Part shown: positions 42,663 through 46,013 of the stretch, piece by piece | Layout: every line of letters begins with the position of its first letter | Position numbering within the stretch: position 1 is the stretch's first letter | The notes under the pieces: model-generated | Database searches by the model: none | What the model saw: the letters and a program-made list of their open reading frames with translations, nothing else | What the model was told of the DNA's origin: nothing | Assembly: GCA_900315885.1 (NCBI GenBank) | Contig: ONAT01000010.1 | Location: 1 to 46,013 of the forward strand | Direction of reading: 5' to 3' | Source: an uncultured Erysipelotrichaceae bacterium | Lineage (GTDB): Bacteria > Bacillota_I > Bacilli_A > RFN20 > CAG-826 | Length of the DNA stretch: 46,013 nucleotides | Made by a program: the position numbers and the translations under genes

Positions 42663-43226
42663 ATGTTTCAATATAATAAATATCTTTTATATCCTATTAA
42701 TATAAAAAGTAAAGATTTAAAAATGGCTAATACCATAGTAACGCAATATGGTGGTCCATATGGTGAATTAGGTGCAGCACTTCGCTACCTCAATCAACGT
42801 TACACTATGCCTGATGAACGTGGAAGAACATTACTTACCGATATCGGTACTGAAGAATTAGGTCACGTTGAGATGATTTGTACCATACTTTATCAACTCA
42901 CAAAAGGAGCATCTTTACAAGAACTTGTTAATGCTGGATTAGAAAAACATTACGCTCAACATGGATTAGGAATTTTCCCTACAGATGTAAATGGTGTTCC
43001 ATTTTCAATGGCTAATGTTGGAGCAACAGGAAATTATGAAGCTGATCTAACAGAAGATTTAGCGGCTGAAGAAAAAGCACGTCTAACTTATGAACATTTA
43101 ATAGATTTGGCAAAAGATCCTGATTTAATCAATCCATTACTATATTTAAGACAACGTGAAGTTGTTCATTATAATCGCTTTAAAGATTTGTTAGATGTCT
43201 ATAACAAAGAATTTGAAGGCAAATAA
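42663..43226 (+). CDS. cotJC: CotJC, manganese-catalase-family protein
   Basis: A 187-residue, full-length CotJC. The start MFQYNKYLLYPINIKSKDL and then VTQYGGPYGELGAALRYLNQ match the CotJC pattern. Ferritin-like metal ligands are visible in TEELGHVEM, EEKARLTYEHL and REVVHYNRF, so a dimanganese site and catalase activity are plausible. Second gene of the pair. Confidence 0.93.
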   Translation: MFQYNKYLLYPINIKSKDLKMANTIVTQYGGPYGELGAALRYLNQRYTMPDERGRTLLTDIGTEELGHVEMICTILYQLTKGASLQELVNAGLEKHYAQHGLGIFPTDVNGVPFSMANVGATGNYEADLTEDLAAEEKARLTYEHLIDLAKDPDLINPLLYLRQREVVHYNRFKDLLDVYNKEFEGK

Positions 43227-43228
43227 AA

Positions 43229-43262
43229 AAACTGGTTCAAAAACGAACCAGTTTTCTCTTTT
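43229..43262. terminator. Bidirectional terminator between cotJC and the SPFH gene
   Basis: Perfect stem AACTGGTTC/GAACCAGTT (43230-43253) with T runs on both strands. Confidence 0.9.
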
Positions 43263-43264
43263 TT

Positions 43265-44188
43265 TTACTTCTTTTCGCTAAGTGTATCTTTAATAGCACC
43301 AAGTAAACCTGTAACATTAGCAATTTCAGTTGGAACTACAATCTTAGTTGATTGTCCATCTGCTAACTTTTGTAATGCTTCAAAACCTTTTAATGTGACA
43401 TAAGCTGCGTCTGGCTTTGCTTCATTAATTCTACGAATACTTTCTGCTTCAGCTTCTGCTAAACGAAGAATGGCTTCAGCTTTACCTTCTGCTTCTTTGA
43501 CCACTTGAATACGAGATGCTTCGGCATTTAAAATTGCTGATTCTTTATGACCTTCGGCAGTTAAAATAGTTGCTTGTTTTACACCTTCCGCAGTTAAGAT
43601 AGCTTCACGTTTTTGTCTTTCAGCACGCATTTGCTTTTCCATCGCTTCTTGGATATCTTTAGGTGGTAAAATATTTTTCAATTCAACACGAGTAACTTTA
43701 ATTCCCCATGGGTCAGTTGCTTCATCAAGAATTAAACGCATCTTTTGGTTAATTGTATCTCGACTTGTAAGAGTTTGGTCTAATTCTAAGTCACCAATTA
43801 AGTTACGTAATGTGGTAGCCGATAAATTTTCGATAGCGTTCATTGGATTATCAACACCATATGTATATAACTTTGGATCAGTTATTTGGAAATAAACAAC
43901 AGTATCAATTTGCATTGTGACGTTATCTTTTGTAATAACTGGTTGCGGTTTAAAGTCCGCGACAGTTTCTTTTAGCGAAACTACTTTTGCCTTTGAATCA
44001 ATGATAGGCGCTAAAATATGCAAACCTGCTTGTAAAGTTTTATGATATTTTCCTAAGCGTTGTACAACTACAGTATGCGCTTGTGGAACAACAACGATAC
44101 ATTTTGCTAAAACGATAATAATAAATATAAGGACTACTGCTAAAGCAATAATTAAGAACACTAATCCTGGATCTGTGTATAAAAACAT
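43265..44188 (-). CDS. SPFH/band 7 membrane protein (QmcA/paraslipin type)
   Basis: A 307-residue membrane scaffold protein: one N-terminal span (GLVFLIIALAVVLIFIIIVL), a band 7 domain (VVVPQAHTVVVQRLGKYHKT through LDEATDPWGIKVTRVELKNI) and a long coiled coil with AEG/AEA repeats. Members organise membrane microdomains and chaperone other membrane proteins. ATG 44188 with AAGGAG upstream. It directly follows the NfeD gene, the usual partner. Confidence 0.95.
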   Translation of the reverse strand: MFLYTDPGLVFLIIALAVVLIFIIIVLAKCIVVVPQAHTVVVQRLGKYHKTLQAGLHILAPIIDSKAKVVSLKETVADFKPQPVITKDNVTMQIDTVVYFQITDPKLYTYGVDNPMNAIENLSATTLRNLIGDLELDQTLTSRDTINQKMRLILDEATDPWGIKVTRVELKNILPPKDIQEAMEKQMRAERQKREAILTAEGVKQATILTAEGHKESAILNAEASRIQVVKEAEGKAEAILRLAEAEAESIRRINEAKPDAAYVTLKGFEALQKLADGQSTKIVVPTEIANVTGLLGAIKDTLSEKK

Positions 44189-44189
44189 A

Positions 44190-44651
44190 TTATTTTTTCT
44201 CCTTTGACATAACAATTAATTTGTTACCTTTAATTTCTTTTACAATAGCGAATTCATCTTTTTCAATTGTTTCGTCGCTTGCTATTGTCCAAACAACGTC
44301 ACGTACTCTTCCTTCTCCAATACTTGTTGGTGTTACACGCGATATAACTAATATCTCGTTTCCTACCAACGAATCCGCATTAGTGGCACTACTATTTATC
44401 TTGATTCTCTTTTTTAAGAAAATTTGTGATAAAACGAATGCTATCGCAGACACGACCGCAAAAGTGCCTAGTTGCCACCAAAAAGATAACCCAAAAGCGG
44501 CTAAGATTATCGCGGGTATTGCTCCAACGCTAAACCAAATACTGACTAATTCTTGTGTAGATATCTCCACAACAATGGCAATAATGAATACAAGAATCCA
44601 TACAGTTAAGTGCAAAGCGTTGATTCCTTCTGCTACTAAAAACAAGAACAT
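44190..44651 (-). CDS. NfeD-like membrane protein
   Basis: About 153 residues: several membrane spans (about 8-75, including ILVFIIAIVVEI) and a C-terminal OB-fold domain (SLVGNEILVISRVTP through LIVMSKEKK). It works with the SPFH protein encoded next, 1 base downstream. Start uncertain: ATG 44651 is close to its GAGGTG, and a TTG a few codons later is spaced better. Confidence 0.88.
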   Translation of the reverse strand: MFLFLVAEGINALHLTVWILVFIIAIVVEISTQELVSIWFSVGAIPAIILAAFGLSFWWQLGTFAVVSAIAFVLSQIFLKKRIKINSSATNADSLVGNEILVISRVTPTSIGEGRVRDVVWTIASDETIEKDEFAIVKEIKGNKLIVMSKEKK

Positions 44652-44752
44652 CACCTCACAATTTATATTTTAGCAAAAACATATCATATTTTCTATAAAT
44701 AGCATAATATTTATGTTATAAAAAAATGTTTTATGTTGTTTAAAACTAAATA

Positions 44753-44768
44753 TGATATAATTCAGTCA
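44753..44768 (+). promoter_or_regulatory. Extended -10 promoter giving a leaderless mRNA
   Basis: TGATATAAT (44753-44761) is an extended -10 element. The ATG of the nuclease gene begins 7 bases after it, where transcription should start, and no Shine-Dalgarno exists. Confidence 0.65.
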
Positions 44769-45868
44769 TGAAAACAAAATTTTTATTACTACTTACTATA
44801 CCTTTAACACTTGCTGCACTCACAGGATGTACAGCAAATAATTTAAGTGTTATCAATCCTATCGATAGCTCAACAAGTAACATTAACTCAAATACACCTT
44901 CAATTATTGATGATAAATCTATTGGATCATCAATAAATCACCCTAGTGTATCAACTAGTGTCTCAGTAAGCACATCTAACAAGCCTTCTAGCACTAGTGT
45001 ATCTAATAACACATCATTAACTATTGAAAACATTTTAAAAAATGGTTATGACACAACAAGTTACTATCAAAATGTTACTAATCTTACAGGGGATAATTTA
45101 AAAACTGCTTTAAATAAGTTAATCTTTAATCACACAAAACTAAATTATGACAATTTAGAAGAATATATGCGTATAACAGATCGTAATTGGGAACGCTCTC
45201 CAAATATAGATGATGAAAACCCTTATATGGTCTTACTTTATTACACAGCAAATAACGATACTAGTAAGCAGCAACTTTGGAATCATTATCACACATCATC
45301 ATCAAAATTTGGTGTTCCAACTAGTGAAATGTCTTGGGATAAAGAACATATTTGGGCAAAATCTAATGGATTTAATTCCAAAGGTAATCCTGCTTATAGT
45401 GATTTACATCACTTACGTGCGGCAGATATGAGAAATAATAACACTCGTAGTTCCTTACCATTTGCAGAACTCGACACTGTCAAGAAAGAAGTTAAAGATT
45501 TCTCAGGAAATACAAGTGGAAAAACCGGTACTGCAAGTGGAGTAAGCGCTTATGAACCATTTAATAGTTATAAAGGAGATGTCGCAAGAGCACTTCTTTA
45601 TATGGCTACATGCTATATCTCTGGTTCTCCATCTTTATCATTAACAACTGGAACTAATTCTAGTGGTAGCAAATGGGGTTTCTTACATACATTATTAAAA
45701 TGGAATTTAGAAGATTTACCTGATGACTTCGAAATAAGACGTAATTCATTAGTGCAATATTATCAAGGAAATAGAAATCCTTATATTGATCATCCGGAAT
45801 TTGCTTGCAAAGTATATAATACTTCAAATGCTGATGCTAAAATTAGATCAGCCTGTGGTAACAAATAG
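44768..45868 (+). CDS. Secreted endonuclease I-family lipoprotein nuclease
   Basis: A 366-residue lipoprotein: signal and lipobox (LAALTGC, Cys21), a Ser/Thr/Asn-rich linker (about 25-90), then an endonuclease I domain. The active-site signature is WDKEHIWAKS (catalytic His), followed by NPAYSDLHHLRAADMRNNNT and RSSLPF, as in EndA and Bacillus extracellular nucleases. It degrades extracellular DNA/RNA for nutrients or competence (family knowledge). No ribosome site; see the leaderless promoter. Confidence 0.93.
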   Translation: MKTKFLLLLTIPLTLAALTGCTANNLSVINPIDSSTSNINSNTPSIIDDKSIGSSINHPSVSTSVSVSTSNKPSSTSVSNNTSLTIENILKNGYDTTSYYQNVTNLTGDNLKTALNKLIFNHTKLNYDNLEEYMRITDRNWERSPNIDDENPYMVLLYYTANNDTSKQQLWNHYHTSSSKFGVPTSEMSWDKEHIWAKSNGFNSKGNPAYSDLHHLRAADMRNNNTRSSLPFAELDTVKKEVKDFSGNTSGKTGTASGVSAYEPFNSYKGDVARALLYMATCYISGSPSLSLTTGTNSSGSKWGFLHTLLKWNLEDLPDDFEIRRNSLVQYYQGNRNPYIDHPEFACKVYNTSNADAKIRSACGNK

Positions 45869-45898
45869 AAAAAAGAATGCAAAATGGAGTGCTAGGAT

Positions 45899-45937
45899 AA
45901 AAGTGGACAAGGGTAAAAAACACCCATCCACTTTTTT
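45899..45937 (+). terminator. Terminator of the nuclease gene
   Basis: Stem AAAAGTGGA/TCCACTTTT with an inner GGGT/ACCC helix, then T run; 30 bases after the stop. The AAAGTGGACAA sequence also resembles IS3-family ends (see findings). Confidence 0.8.
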
Positions 45938-45968
45938 CTTTGTTATTCTAGTAAAAGGAGGTTTTATA

Positions 45969-46013
45969 ATGCGAACAAAAAAGAAAAATGTAATGCGAAC
46001 TCCAGAAGAAAAA
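45969..46013 (+). CDS. Start of a gene cut by the window edge, possible IS3-type orfA
   Basis: An ideal Shine-Dalgarno (AAAGGAGG) and ATG open a frame reading MRTKKKNVMRTPEEK to the edge. RTPEEK after a basic start is like the beginning of IS3-family orfA helix-turn-helix transposase subunits, but 15 residues cannot prove it. Confidence 0.5.
   Translation, partial: MRTKKKNVMRTPEEK

Noticed and set aside
1-46013. CRISPR array
   Set aside because: No regularly spaced repeats of 24-40 bases were seen; the recurrent sequences found are att copies, operators, iterons and protein-coding repeats.
1-46013. Mycoplasma genetic code (TGA = Trp)
   Set aside because: TGA terminates full-length genes such as the integrase, and conserved Trp positions use TGG.

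Overview
The window looks like a chromosomal piece of an uncultured, strongly AT-rich, low-GC Gram-positive bacterium (Bacilli/Erysipelotrichales/RF39 or Acholeplasma-relative type; inferred from gene families, lipoboxes and codon bias). TGA is a true stop (for example at the end of the integrase) and tryptophan is TGG, so it does not use the mycoplasma code. The many secreted glycan-binding and glycan-cleaving lipoproteins suggest a gut glycan feeder.

Region 1 (1-1117): a basic protein of unknown function and candidate structured RNA, ending at a terminator. Region 2 (1125-22234, minus strand): 13 tightly packed genes that read as one glycan-utilisation operon. It has a GH16 lipoprotein, two ABC permeases, a GLUG-type surface lipoprotein, a ROK regulator, an MsmK-type ATPase, a repeat lipoprotein whose GH16 domain lies in the -1 frame, a phosphohexomutase, a GH94-like phosphorylase, NagB, NagA, a leucine-rich-repeat lipoprotein and a GH84 N-acetylglucosaminidase. 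The matching solute-binding lipoprotein is divergently transcribed at 22456. The inferred route is extracellular cleavage, ABC import, phosphorolysis to a sugar 1-phosphate, isomerisation to the 6-phosphate, then deacetylation and deamination of amino sugars to fructose 6-phosphate. Region 3 (23.9-27.9 kb): a wall/membrane-anchored CBM protein with a consensus CcpA cre site at its promoter, a decayed ATC-hydrolase-like gene, and a DUF1292 gene.

Region 4 (27929-42065): a 14.1-kb integrated element. A 46-bp exact direct repeat (3' half of tRNA-Thr-CGT) bounds it; the intact tRNA lies at the right end beside a tyrosine integrase. A Cro/CI-like regulator with two 25-bp operators faces a long minus-strand module: an SSB-like protein, several unknowns, a candidate replication origin (hairpins flanked by iterons), an HUH endonuclease plus superfamily-3 helicase Rep (CRESS type), small basic proteins, a membrane-anchored protein followed directly by a terminator, a secreted protein with a C-terminal membrane anchor, a 35-residue single-span membrane peptide, and a polytopic P-loop ATPase resembling Zot/pI morphogenesis proteins. 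This layout is best read as a temperate filamentous (inovirus/plectrovirus-like) prophage with a CRESS-type replicase. Its left end carries cargo: an acidic protein, a zinc-ribbon PD-(D/E)xK nuclease, and a small winged-helix protein.

Region 5 (42.1-46 kb): host genes: a CotJA-CotJB fusion with CotJC (Mn-catalase family), a convergent NfeD/SPFH pair, a lipoprotein endonuclease I that appears to have a leaderless mRNA, and the start of a gene that may be an IS3-type orfA.
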